Assembly (NCBI GenBank): GCA_003255025.1
Contig: QANY01011400.1
Location: 806,001-870,000 of the forward strand
DNA: 64,000 bases
Direction of reading: 5' to 3'
From: Datisca glomerata
Taxonomy: Eukaryota > Streptophyta > Magnoliopsida > Cucurbitales > Datiscaceae
This document shows positions 1-11,400 of the stretch, one piece after another. The translations under genes were made by a program, and so were the position numbers. Every line of letters starts with the position of its first letter. Positions within the stretch are counted from its first letter, which is position 1. The notes below the pieces were generated by a model. That model made no database searches and was not told where the DNA came from. It saw nothing but the letters and a program-made list of their open reading frames with translations.

Positions 1-1092
1 AAGATTAAGCTCGTCCATTCTTTGCCTGGTATTTTTTCTTTGGCTGCTGTTTTAGCGCTTGTGGTTGAGGACAAGGAGTTGCTTTTTCGGGAGTGTATGG
101 TCCTTGTACATCGGGTCTAAAGCCAATTTGTAGAGGGAGTTGTCTGATTTGGCTGGTCCATCTGTGGTGCGTTGGAGGTGGTTTCAACTTGGTTAGATTG
201 CACATGTAGCGTTGGAATAGCAAGGTAAGTTCACAGCAGATATGCTGCCTTTTTAGGATTTTATTGATGACAATTTTTTGGTGGATATAAATCTTGAGGG
301 GAGTTCTTTTACATGGTCTAAGAATAGGATGAACCCTTCCTGGTCGAGGTTAGAGTTGTTTTTATTCTCTTCGAATTGGCATGTTCTTTTTAACAATTTG
401 GCAGCAATGTCTCCCGGGGGTCTTGTCTGATCATTCTCACATTCTGTTGTGTCATGATGACGTGAGTAGTAGGAAGACTCCTTCCCGTTTTGAGTCTGCG
501 TGGTTCATGCATGAGGGTTTCATAGATTTTGTGGATCAGAAATAAAATTCTTATCGGGTGGATGATGATCCTTCTTTTTCTTTCACTAAGAAGCTGTCGT
601 ATCTGAAATCTGATTTTAGGTGTTGGAATATTGATTGCTTTGGCCATCTTCACATGAACAAGCTAGCCTTGTTGAGTGAGCTACAAGTTTTAGATACCTC
701 CGGATAAGCTGGGTCCTCTGCCTCCGGATAAGCTAGATAGTAAGGAAGGGATCAAAGGCGGGTTGAGTAGAATTATTATGGCCGAAGAGATCCATTTCCA
801 TAAGTAGTTTAAAGTTCTGTGGCTTAGTCACAGGGACAAAGATTCGAAGTTCTTCCACACTATAACTAGAGCTTACAGACGCTCCAATTTTATTTAGATG
901 TTATTGATGGGGCCCTTCACTTTCAGGAGGTAGATGTTCGTGAGGGGATCATGGAGTTCTATTCGAGGTTATTCTAGGAGGAACAAGAGTGGAGACCAAA
1001 CAAAGCCAGTGGATGTCGACTATCCGTCTCTATCCATGTCTGATAGTATATCTCTTGAAGAGCCTCTTGCTGAAGAGGGAAGTGCATTCAGT
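1..1092 (+). mobile_element. LINE (L1-type) fragment: endonuclease to start of reverse transcriptase
   Basis: Translation with several frame changes gives the plant LINE ORF2 order. An endonuclease end comes first (about 262-420: FIDDNFLVDINLEGSSFTWS, then a SRLELFLFSSNW stretch like the usual SRLDRFL motif). A linker follows (WFMHEGFIDFV, LKSDFRCWNIDCFG). Then comes the stretch before the RT (AEEIHFHK, VLWLSHRDKDSKFFHTI, FYSRLF, LEEPLAEE). Stop codons and frameshifts are frequent, so it is dead. It ends abruptly at 1092, where a small inverted-repeat element begins, and the RT core is missing. The left end lies outside the window. Confidence 0.8.
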
Positions 1093-1280
1093 GGCCGTGC
1101 AATATCACCAATTTCTTTTCTACTCGGTTTCTGCTTTTCTCCTCCCCTTCTGCGATTTCTTTTCTCCTCTCCTCCGATTTCGAAGAAGCTCCTCCCCTTC
1201 TGCGAATGCTTATTCTTAGCACAAGATCTGGCGTCCTTTACAGTCACCAAGTCTTCATTCATTGGTGATATTGCACGGCC
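1093..1280. mobile_element. MITE-like element with 20-bp perfect terminal inverted repeats
   Basis: The bases at 1093-1112 (GGCCGTGCAATATCACCAAT) are the exact reverse complement of 1261-1280. They enclose 148 bp of pyrimidine-rich sequence with no coding sense, in which CTCCCCTTCTGCGA is repeated. The element sits exactly where the LINE homology stops. I see no clear target-site duplication, so it may be a fold-back insertion or a rearrangement product. Confidence 0.45.
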
Positions 1281-2560
1281 ATGGCTAGTTAGGTGCACTA
1301 AAGCCATCGCCAGGAATGCAAGAACTAATACAAGGTCACGCTTACTAGGATTTTTTCTGTTAGTTTCATTTTGTTTCTACTTTTTAGTTGTGTATATTTT
1401 TGAAGTGATGGTTCATTTTCCTGATGTAAAATTTTTCTGTGTTTCTTTGCCCTGCTACAATTTTGAAATTCATAGCTTGAGCTGCTAGTAAGTAAGGTCA
1501 CGCTAACAAGCAGTTTTTTCCTGTATTTATTTACGGTTATACAAGGCATCATATTCCAGGCGAGAACAAATGAATAAGAAGGCATACAGCCATAAAATGA
1601 CATTTAAGATTGAGCTTTATTCAATCTGGTTCACTAGTACAGCAAATTTAGCAAAAAGGGATGCCCACACTATACCGGACTTCCCCCATACCGGATCTAC
1701 TATCGGGCCTTCGAAATCGCAGAAGGGGAGGAATTTGAACGAAGAGAAGAGGGAGATGGGGGAAGTGTAGTTCGGTCAAAACAGGGGCTGTTTGGGTATA
1801 TTCTTCAAGGTGTTTGGTTGATGGTATAGTGTATCCCACATACTCAAAACTACGTCGTGTCAAATGGTCTGAAACGACATCGTTTTGATTAATTTAAACG
1901 GCAAGTTGACAGAGTTAGGGTTAGAGTTTTTTTTGTTATTTTTAGATAGTTTAGGGTTTATAATGTAACATTTTATAGTTCAGGATTTAAAGTGTTTAAT
2001 GGGGGTATTTTGAGTTATAAAAGTGTAATTTTCCCTTACTTTTATTGTTGAGGGTGGAGTTGGTTGGGTTTTATAGTTTTTATTTATTTTCAGAAGCTTT
2101 TAAGGTGTGGACTCAGACTTGTTCTTTTAAGATTAAGGTGGTTTGTAGATGGATTAACTCTTTGAACATATATGCTCTCGGTGGAACTTATAATACCCTT
2201 GGGGATTAATAAAAAGATCTCCGAGATCAACGTTTTAAAGGGCTAAATGTGGCCTTGAGGCATTTTCCTTTTCTAGAGATGAGTCATTAGTCTCGAGGCA
2301 TAATGAGAAGTAAGCCTCAAAGTAAAATAGGAAATAACTCATATAAGGGAAATGATAGGGGAAGACACACCACTGAATCGATTGTGGAAAATTTGTTAAG
2401 AGCTAATTGATAAATGCTTGAGAAACATCATAGTTGTGATGCTTGAGCAGGATCATGAATCTTATCAAATCTAACTAGAATCTTATCAACTCTCACAAGG
2501 CTTTTGGCCTGTACTTCTTGAGCTTTAGAGACTTAAGAGCTTTTGGAATCAAATAAATAT
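1281..2560. other. Non-coding stretch with a second fold-back structure
   Basis: No gene is supported here. Two imperfect direct copies of AAGGTCACGCT lie at about 1333 and 1495. An imperfect inverted pair lies at about 1658-1676 (GGATGCCCACACTATACC) and 1821-1838 (GGTATAGTGTATCCCAC), and they flank purine-rich DNA. This could be a degenerate MITE. The 184-codon open frame at 934-1488 crosses the LINE end and the MITE and has no family features. The stretch 2080-2560 shows nothing recognisable. Confidence 0.4.
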
Positions 2561-4030
2561 GTATAATTGATGCATGCATCTACAATACCATTATAAAAGA
2601 AATCCTGAAATACCTTCTACAATTTCACCTGCCAAAATCTCCTAGCAGTCCTGAGAAAAAGGCCATTGTAAACTATCTTGACATGGGGCATTGTCTCGAT
2701 CTCAATCAAACACAGCTTTCTTAATTTTTTATTCAGGTCATTCAAGCCATGATGATAAATCTTTTGCAATTGGGGTCCAATTAAAGTCTTGCACCACAAA
2801 TTTGGTGGTTTTGGAGAAGTCCAAAACTTCATTAACAATCTCACTCTCCTCCATCAGTACCACCCCGTCATTGCATTACAACTTTTTTTATCGATATCTT
2901 TTCTTTCCAACTTATTCATCAAATTTTCCACTCTAAGCCACTAGTAATCTGATCAAAGAGCTTAGAGATGTTATCCCATTCTTTGACCCTCTAAACTTAA
3001 CTTTGTCGTCAAGAGCAACCAGGCCTTGTTTGAAGGTTAATAATCTCTGCTCTCATTTTTCATCGAAATTTCCTCTCACATCAAATCCATCTAATTCATT
3101 GACCCTCTTTTGCACCTAAGCTTTTCCTTATATGTATATTTTTTAATAAGAAGCTTTTTCTAACCTTATTTTTTAATAAGAAGCTTTTTCTAACCTTAAG
3201 TCACCAAAAATCTCTTTGTTCCACATCTTAGGTTTCCTTTAAGCAAGCCAATCTTTAGGCTAATTTTTTAACTCAGACCACCAAAACCTCATAGATTCTT
3301 TAAATTTGTTACGAGAAGTTACATAATCTCAAATCTGAATGGCATGGTACCCCACCTAAATTGGTTTGTATTCAATACTATCAGGCAGTGATTTGAAACA
3401 AGCCTCACTACATTATGTTTCGCTAAATTGGGATAACAACTCTAAGCTCTTTTTAGCTTCTCGATGGGCTTCAAATCCTCTTCATTGAAGTCTTGTTCTT
3501 TAAATTCTACTTTGTTTTCCTGGCCATGTGTTTGGTCTCAGTTTTTCGTTTTGTATTCTCTTTTTTGTTCTTTTTTTCTGTACTTTGGATGGATTTCTTA
3601 TTCTCCATTTTTATAATTTCCTTTTAGTTAATAAACTAAATGACGATTCTTATGAAAAAAGCCTCACTAGAGCTTCTTTACGTGCTAAGGGAAAAGCTCC
3701 TCCAAACTTTCTGAAAACAGAAACTTATCCAATCTTCAGCAACCAGTCTTTCTCTATGATTAGATCACGTAGAAACCAAGTTGTTAAAAGTTGGATATCC
3801 TTAAGACCCGATTCCCCAATGAAGTTATCAAAATTCTTCATAATTCTTGTAGGTCAACCACCACTAGACTTTTCAGATGCAAAACACACATTATTAAAAT
3901 CACCCTCCATGCACCACTTTGGGTTGCAAAGTTTGGACAACACGCCCGACTCCCCAAAAAGCTCTCTATTCCTAGACCTACAAGGACCATATATTCTAGT
4001 GAACGACCAACGGATGTATGAAGGACATTG
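2560..4030 (-). mobile_element. LINE fragment, endonuclease to start of RT, antisense to NUP160
   Basis: Read on the minus strand from 4030 down, the order is typical of plant LINE ORF2. It runs NFDNFIGESGLKDIQ and LDKFLFSESLEELFPLARK (endonuclease end, about 3840-3660), MRFWWSELKN and KMWNKEIFGDLRLEKAS (linker, about 3290-3160), EEIVNEVLDFSK-like sequence, AVFD..R.NAP (the position of the usual KAPGPDGF block) and FSQDCXEI (about 2700-2640). Frames change repeatedly and stops are present. It ends about 130 bp before the first NUP160 exon seen here, so it probably lies in an intron. The forward open frame at 3528-4031 is its antisense shadow. Confidence 0.7.
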
Positions 4031-4156
4031 ATAACTTCATTATAAGTGTGTACTGAAATGTGTGCAAGACTGATAGAAGGTTCTGATTCTTCTAAAATTT
4101 GGTTTAAATAATATAATTTTTTCATGTTATTAAAGGTAATTATTTGTTGTGTGCAG

Positions 4157-5486
4157 GTTTGGATGCTCCCTGATGAGAAGTCCAAAATACAACTTGAGCT
4201 GGTTCCGATGATTGAAGAAATTATATCCGAGTGGCACATCATTCATTTTATTGCTACGGCGCCGTCTGAATCACCTATTATTGACGATTTTAGTTCACAA
4301 TTGTCATCATTACAGATTGGTAATTCATACTGTTGAGTTGTCGGTATGATTTGCATGTAGTCAGAATGGTTTGTCACTACTTTTAAGATAAAGTACTTGC
4401 ATTATTTTTGGTTGAGTATTATTGTTACTCCCCACTTCTATTAACCAAATCACATTTGTGTGGGAGTGTATGAATTATACTACTTTTTACACTGTCACTT
4501 TTTTCTTTGTAAATGGGCATAATTCAACTGCTTACTTACCATTTGCCACCTGAGATAGAAAAGCTTATAGTTTAACCTAAACTGAGCCAACAATTTTTTT
4601 AGTTTATGATTTATGGGTGCTTGAAGTCATTTAATCATTTTAAGTTTACAATTTAGAAAACATTATAATTCATGGAACCCATCAAACTTCATTATGCATA
4701 ACATGAGGATTATTTGCATGATATAAAATTTGGGTTTGTAGGATGTAAATCGGTAAGTTGTTAGAAGTAAATTCTAACCTAGAGAAAAAAGGAAGAACAG
4801 TTCAGTTTATGGCGATGGCTTGAAACTGATCTTACATTTCAAATGTACTTCTGTTGTTTTTAGGTTGGTTCTATTGAAAATTTTTTCATAGCTGTTTGTT
4901 GGCATGTAAATAATTTTTATTTTTACTTGTATAGATACTAGTAAGGACTCATGGAAGGAAAAGCTTGGGAATAGTAACTTCACAGTGGCTTTTTTACTCC
5001 TTCCGAAGACTATTAGCTCCTCTTCAGAATTGAGCAACCTCTTGCCAAGATGTTTACCTAGCCCACATGACATTGTCTGTTCAGTACAAAACTTCAACAG
5101 CTGGATAATTTGGGGAAAGACTGGAGAATCTTCAGTATTCTTGAGTAATGAAATTGAACTATCCATGATCCTGCTCAAGCATCACCAGTATGATGCTGTT
5201 GAGGTGAATGATTTGGCTTTCTTATAACGAGAATTTCCCTAACCAATGGCAGTCTTCCCTAAGATTGTTTAGCATAATCTTTTTTCATTTTCTTGCAGTA
5301 CCTGCTCGGGTTAATGGATGCACACTTACGACGTGAGAAAACATCTAAAAGTATTCAAGATGCTGATGGGGGATGGTGTATGCTTCATCATCTTCTTGGA
5401 TGCTGTCTTCTAGCTCAATCACATTATAAATTGCATGGAACTCTGAAAGAGAGAAAAGTACATGAAGCTATTCGTTGTTTCTTCAG
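4157..5486 (+). CDS. NUP160: NUP160 exons A-C (in-window numbering)
   Basis: Exon A (4157-4319) begins after TGTGTGCAG and encodes VWMLPDEKSKIQLELVPMIE and onward. Exon B (4935-5203) follows TATAG and encodes a stretch ending LLKHHQYDAVE. Exon C (5299-5486) follows TTGCAG, encodes YLLGLMDAHLRREKTSKSIQ through HEAIRCFFR, and ends in phase 2 at CTTCAG|GTAT. The two introns inside this block are short (615 and 95 bp) and look transposon-free. The intron that follows is 12.9 kb. The exon before A is not identified; sequence left of 4157 is mostly LINE remnant. Confidence 0.9.
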
Positions 5487-8400
5487 GTATCCTATTTGGC
5501 TTAACCTAAGGTAGTTTTGTTGAAATATCATTTGAATTATGTCAATAGGTTGCACTAGGGAATTGCATTTCAGGTTGGCTAATTGAAACTTAGGATGTTT
5601 TGTTTGCAATCACTAGTTATGGATGCGGGTCCAACCTAGGGGGAAATGACACTGGCACACGACAAAGATACGAGACCACACCGTCATGTCAACATGCTAT
5701 TCCAAAAATTTAGTATGCTAAACGTTGGGGATATATGGTTATAAATGGATACACATTGAGGATTGCTTATCTTCAATACATTTTCACGTGACAATGAAAT
5801 AGTAATGTTTCTAATAAAAAAAATAAACGCCTCCTACTGTGTGTATCCTTTAGCTACCAAACAAACCTTGTAACATTCAGCAGTACGACTTTCGTGTTCT
5901 CACAATCAATACCCAAAGATTACATTCGTTGGTACCAAACGAGCCCTATAACATTCAACTGTGGAATCGATACTAGTATATTGACCATTGGTTTTTTATT
6001 TTGTATGTCCATCTACAATCAATGAGTTTCTTACCGAGAGGAAGTTGAGTTAAAACCATGTATCGTCGTGTTCGAGGACTTGTATCTAATAACTCATGCC
6101 TTTAGTCCATTTTGGATATTTATTGGCTTGGAAGAGGTTTTTGTATTCAACCAAAAAGAAATAGAAGTTGAAAAGGTATAATGGTGTGCTGATAATGCAG
6201 AGTTGGAAATAAAGTCTTGAATGTGCTGAGTTACATGGTCAAATATGTTAGTCGGTAGGACCATGGAGAAAATAAAAGATTGAGGCGAGGCCTAGTGATA
6301 ACCCTTAAGATGAAGAGGAGGATGTAGATGTTTTGAGTGTCAAAGAGAAGTGGGTCAAGAGTTGGTTAAGGTTGTGCTAGGACAAGATTGATCAATGAGG
6401 TGAGGGATCTATAGACATGGTCATGTCTTGGATGGTTCGGAAAACGTGGGTTTGGAAAATGACGTTATCCTGCCCAAAAAACTCTGGTCTGTGACTCTCC
6501 CATCCAAGGCCGAAGGTGCTGCCACTCTACCTGGAGCCGCCCTCTTCGCATTCTCACTCTATACTTTACCCCATTCTAAACTACTGCAACCTTTGCCGGA
6601 ATGAAGCCGCTGGAATTTTTCTTAACCTTAACCTTAGCTATGTAAAGCTTCAAAAAAATTCAGGGAAGATCTATCCACTGCTTCTAAACCTTCGCATGCC
6701 TCTCCTATTTCCTTGAACTCCTCCATATTCCAGAGGTCTAGGGGCAACTCCTCAATGTCCACCCAGCCCCGACGACCACCGCAAGCTCGAAGTACGGTGC
6801 CCGGAATCCCTGCGCGTGAGCCTCACTCGCCGCCGCGAATTTGTGCGCCTCTCCCACGCGCCAGCGTGTGACGCCTGTGATCGTCTCCGGCAGCCCTCGT
6901 CTGTTTCGTCGGCGTTTCCTTGCTTCATTTGTACCTGTTGCCTTGTGTTCGTGGAGGGTTGAGTTCTTCTATTTTTGGGTTCTTGCGTTTCAGCCCCATT
7001 TTTTTTCGCTACTGCTGCCTTGTTGGTCCTTTTTATTGGTCTTCTCTTCTGTTTCCGTATAGTTGGTGTTATGGATGAGAATAAATCTTCTGTCACGACG
7101 GATGTGGTACCTATAATGTCCAAAGTCACGGACCATAAGCTAATGGGTTCGAATTATTTGGATTGGAGTAAGGCTGTTCGACTGTATCTACAGAGTATTG
7201 CAAAAATACTCATTTGACTGATGACCTCCTCAAGGTGATTCGAGGAAGACATGACTTAGAGAGGACGCTCGCTTGTTCCTACAAATTCGCAATTCGATTG
7301 ATAGTGAGATAATTTGCTTGATTAATCATTGTGAATTTGTTAAAGAACTGGTGGATTGCTTGGAATTCTTGTACTCTGGAAAATGGAACCTCTCTCGTAT
7401 TTATGAGGTTTGCAAAGCGTTTGACCGTGTGAAAAAACAAGATCAATCTCTTACGAATCATTTTATGGAGTTTAAGAAGACGTATGAGGAGCTTAATATG
7501 TTGCTGCCTTTTAGTCCTGATGTGAAGGTTCGACAACACCAACGAGAGAAAATGGCCATCACGAGTATCTTGGTTGGCCTTCCCTTTGACTTTGAGACTG
7601 CTAAGTCTCAAATTTTCTCTGGTTCTGAGATCTCCTCTTTACAAGATGTATTTAGTCGAGTACTCCGTACAGAAGGTACCCCTCCAGTTCAACTCAGTGG
7701 TGCTTTGGTGAGTCGAAGTAATAATTATGCGTCGGGGAAACAAAGTGGAAACAAAGGAGGTGGTTCACACGGGTTTGAAACTCGAACATAGGAATCTAGC
7801 GGCATTGTGTGTTGATACTGTCACAAACCATGACATACAAAGTTTGAGTGTAGAAAGCTTCAGTTAAAAAAAGAATCCAATTCGACAAGTTCTTATTTCA
7901 TTCACTAATGACGCCTTTGAGAAATTGATTCTTATTTCTGCCGGTGAATTTGACAAGTTCTCACAGTATCAAGAATCACTAAAGCATTCATCTCCCGTTG
8001 TCACTTCTATTGCTGATTCAGGTAAACCAAATACGTGTCTTGTTCCCTCATCCTCGAAATGGGTGATTGATTCTGGTGCCACATATCATATGACAGGTAA
8101 TTCTGGTCTCTTCTCTATTTTTCAGTCACACACTTCCACCTCTATTGTTACTTTGGCTGATGGGTCATCATCTTGTGTTCGTGGATCAGGCACGATTATC
8201 CCTACCCCTCAACTTCCTCTATCATCAGTCTTACATCTACCGAATTTATCTTTTAATTTGATCTCTGTAAGCTAGCTCACTCGCAATCTTAACTGTTGCA
8301 TTTCATTTTTTCCTAATAATTGCTTATTTCAGGATCTTATGACGAAGAAGATTATGGTAAAGGACATGAGTCTGGAGGCCTCTACATTCTTGACACACCA

Positions 8401-11400
8401 ATACCAAAATCTATCGCTTGCACTGGTGTCATTTCTCATTTCGAGGCGCATTGTAGGTTGGGTCATCCATCTTTCCATTTGCTTAAGAAACTTTGTCCAC
8501 AGTTTAGTAAGGTGTCTTCATTAGATTGTGAGTCGTTTCAGTTTGCAAAACATCATCGTCTTAGTTCAAGTCCAAGAGTCAATAAACGTTCTAGTATTCC
8601 TTTTGAGTTGGTTCATCATGATGTGTGGGGTCCTTGTCCTATTTTGTCTAAACCTGAATTTAAGTATTTTGTTACATTTGGGGATGATTATTCTCGTGTA
8701 ACTTGATTATATTTAATGAAAAGTCGTTCTGAGTTGTTTTCTATTTTTTTGTGGTGAGATTAAAACTCAATTTAATGTTTCAATCTGTATTTTGTGAAGT
8801 GATAATGCCAAGGAATACATTTCCGCTTTATTTCAATCTTTTATGGTTGAGAATGGCATGCTTCATGAAACTTCTTGTGTTGATACTCTATCCCAAAATG
8901 GAGTGGCGGAACGTAAGAACAGACATCTTGTTGAAATTGCACGAGCCCTCGTATTTTAAATGAATGTTCCTAAATATTTTTTTGCCGATGCAGTTTCTAT
9001 CGCATGCTTTCTCATTAATCGTATGCCATCATCTGTTCTTCATGGTGAGATCCCTTACAAGATCCTTTTTCCCAATAAATCATTGTTTCCTGTCGACCCT
9101 AGGATATTTGGTAGCACTTGTTTTGTTCGGGATGTTCGTCCGCATGTCACTAAGTTAGATTCCAAGTCTTTGAAGTGTATTTTCTTTGGTTTTTCTTGTC
9201 TTCAGAAAGGTTATAGGTGTTACTGTCCCAGTCTTAACAAATATCTTGTCTCACTTGATGTTACCTTCATGGAAGACGTTCCTTACTTTCCATCTTCTAC
9301 TCTTCCTGCTCATTAGTTGGAAGGTGATGATTTGTTGGTTTATACCATCGTATCCTCTGAACCTATCCCAGAGTCAGTTCCAGTCAAGCCTTCTATTACT
9401 CAAGTCTACTCCAGGCGTAAACCTCCTGATTCATGTACTGCACCAACTCCTTTGTCATCAGATCTAGTCTCGAGCGATGCTCTTCCTATTGCGTACACAA
9501 AGGTAAACGCCAGTGTACTTATCCTATTTCTTCTGTTGTTTCTTATAACTGCTTGTCATCTTCCGCTTGTTCTTTTATTGCATTCCTTGATTCTATCTCT
9601 ATCCCTAAAACTGTTCACGAAGCCATCTCTCATCCTGGTTGGCTATCATGCAATGATAGAGGAAATGAATGCTTTAGATGAAAATGGTACTTGGAACTTG
9701 GTCGATTTACCTTCAGGAAACGGGCTATTGGATGCAAGTGGGTGCTCACGGTTAAAGTCAATCCAGATGGGTCAGTTGCTCGATTGAAAGCCCGTCGTGT
9801 CGCTAAGGGATATGCTCAGACCTATGGAGTGGACTATTCTGACACTTTTTATCCGGTTGCTAAATGGACATCTGTTCGGTTGTTTATTTCTTGGCAGCTA
9901 CTCATCATTGGCCTTTGCATCAACTGGACATCAAGAATGCTTTTCTTCATGGTGACCTTCAGGAGAAGGTGTATATGGAGCAACGTCCTGGTCTTGCTGG
10001 TCTTGTTGCCTAGACGAGTTTGTCGTCTTTGAAAATCTCTGTATGGTTTGAAACAGAGTCCTCGTGCTTGGTTTGGGAAATTTAGTCAGGTTGTTGAAAA
10101 GTTTAGCATGATGAAGAGCAAATCTGATCATTCTGTGTTCTACAAACAATCGGAAGTTGTTATCATTTTTTTAGTTGTGTATGTGGATGATATTTAATTA
10201 CTGGAAGTGATACTACATGAATCTCATCTCTTAAGTCTTTTCTTCATACTCAGTTTAACACAAATGACTTAGGGATGCTAAAGTATTTCTTGGGTGTTGA
10301 AGTCACATGTAGTAAGAAGGGTATTTTTTATCTCATAGAAAATATGTTCTTGGCTTATTAACTGAGATTGAAAAATTGGGGGCAAAGCCTTGTAGTACTC
10401 CAATGTCTCCTCACTTGCACCTTACGGGAGATGGAGAACTAATGGAAGATCTTGAGAGATACAATAGATTGGTTGGAAAGCTGAAATATCTTACATTGAC
10501 TCGTCCAGATATTGCATATTTTGTCAGTGTTGTTAGTCAGTTTATGTCATTCCCAACAGTTCATCATTTTGCAGCATTAGAACAAATTCTGTGTTATTTG
10601 AAAGGAGAGCCTGGACGTGGTATCTTGTATGCAAATCATGGACACATTCATATTGAATGTTTTTCAGATGCAGATTGGGCAGATTCCAAAATGGATAGAA
10701 TATCCACTTCAGGTTATTGTGTTTTCGTTGTAGGAAATTTGGTCTCATGGAAGAATAAGAAGCTGAGCGTTGTGTCAAGGTCCAGTGCAGAGTCAGAATA
10801 TAGGGCTATGACACAGTCTGTGTGTGAGATAATGTGGATATACCAACTTTTGATTGAAGGAGGTCTTAAAACTTCAGTAGCAACAAAATTGTGGTGTGAC
10901 AACCAAGCTGCCCTTCATATCACATCTAATCCTATATTTCACGAGCGAACTAAGCACACTGAAGTTGATTGACACTTTGTTCGTGAGAAAATTCAGCAAG
11001 CTTTGATTTCTACAGGGTATGTGAAGACTGGAGAGCAGTTAGGGGATATCTTCACGAAAGCTCTAAATGGGGTTCGAGTTGATTATCTTTGTAACAAGTT
11101 GGGCATGATTAATATCTATGCTCCAGCTTGAGGGGGAGTGTTACAGAATGTTACAAGATAATACTAGCTGTCAATTACTTTATTTTAGGGATCCTAATTG
11201 TTTAGTAATTAGCTTAATTATAGGGATCCTAATTATATAGTTTCCTAAGATAGTTTTCATCTCAAATAACACGTTTTGTTAGTAAATAATCGGGGCTATA
11301 TCGTTTCGCTAGTTTTCATAATGCCCCAATTGTTTCCTTTCGGAATAGAACTCCTCTTGGAATTTCCACTTCTTTAAAGGAAACTAAATGATAGAGAGAC

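Noticed and set aside
934..1488. 184-codon plus-strand frame with a hydrophobic end
   Set aside because: It crosses the end of a LINE remnant, a fold-back element and spacer. It has no family motif and no promoter evidence.
3528..4031. 167-codon plus-strand frame just before NUP160 exon A
   Set aside because: The minus strand here carries LINE endonuclease text, so this frame is a shadow. It does not resemble an upstream NUP160 exon.
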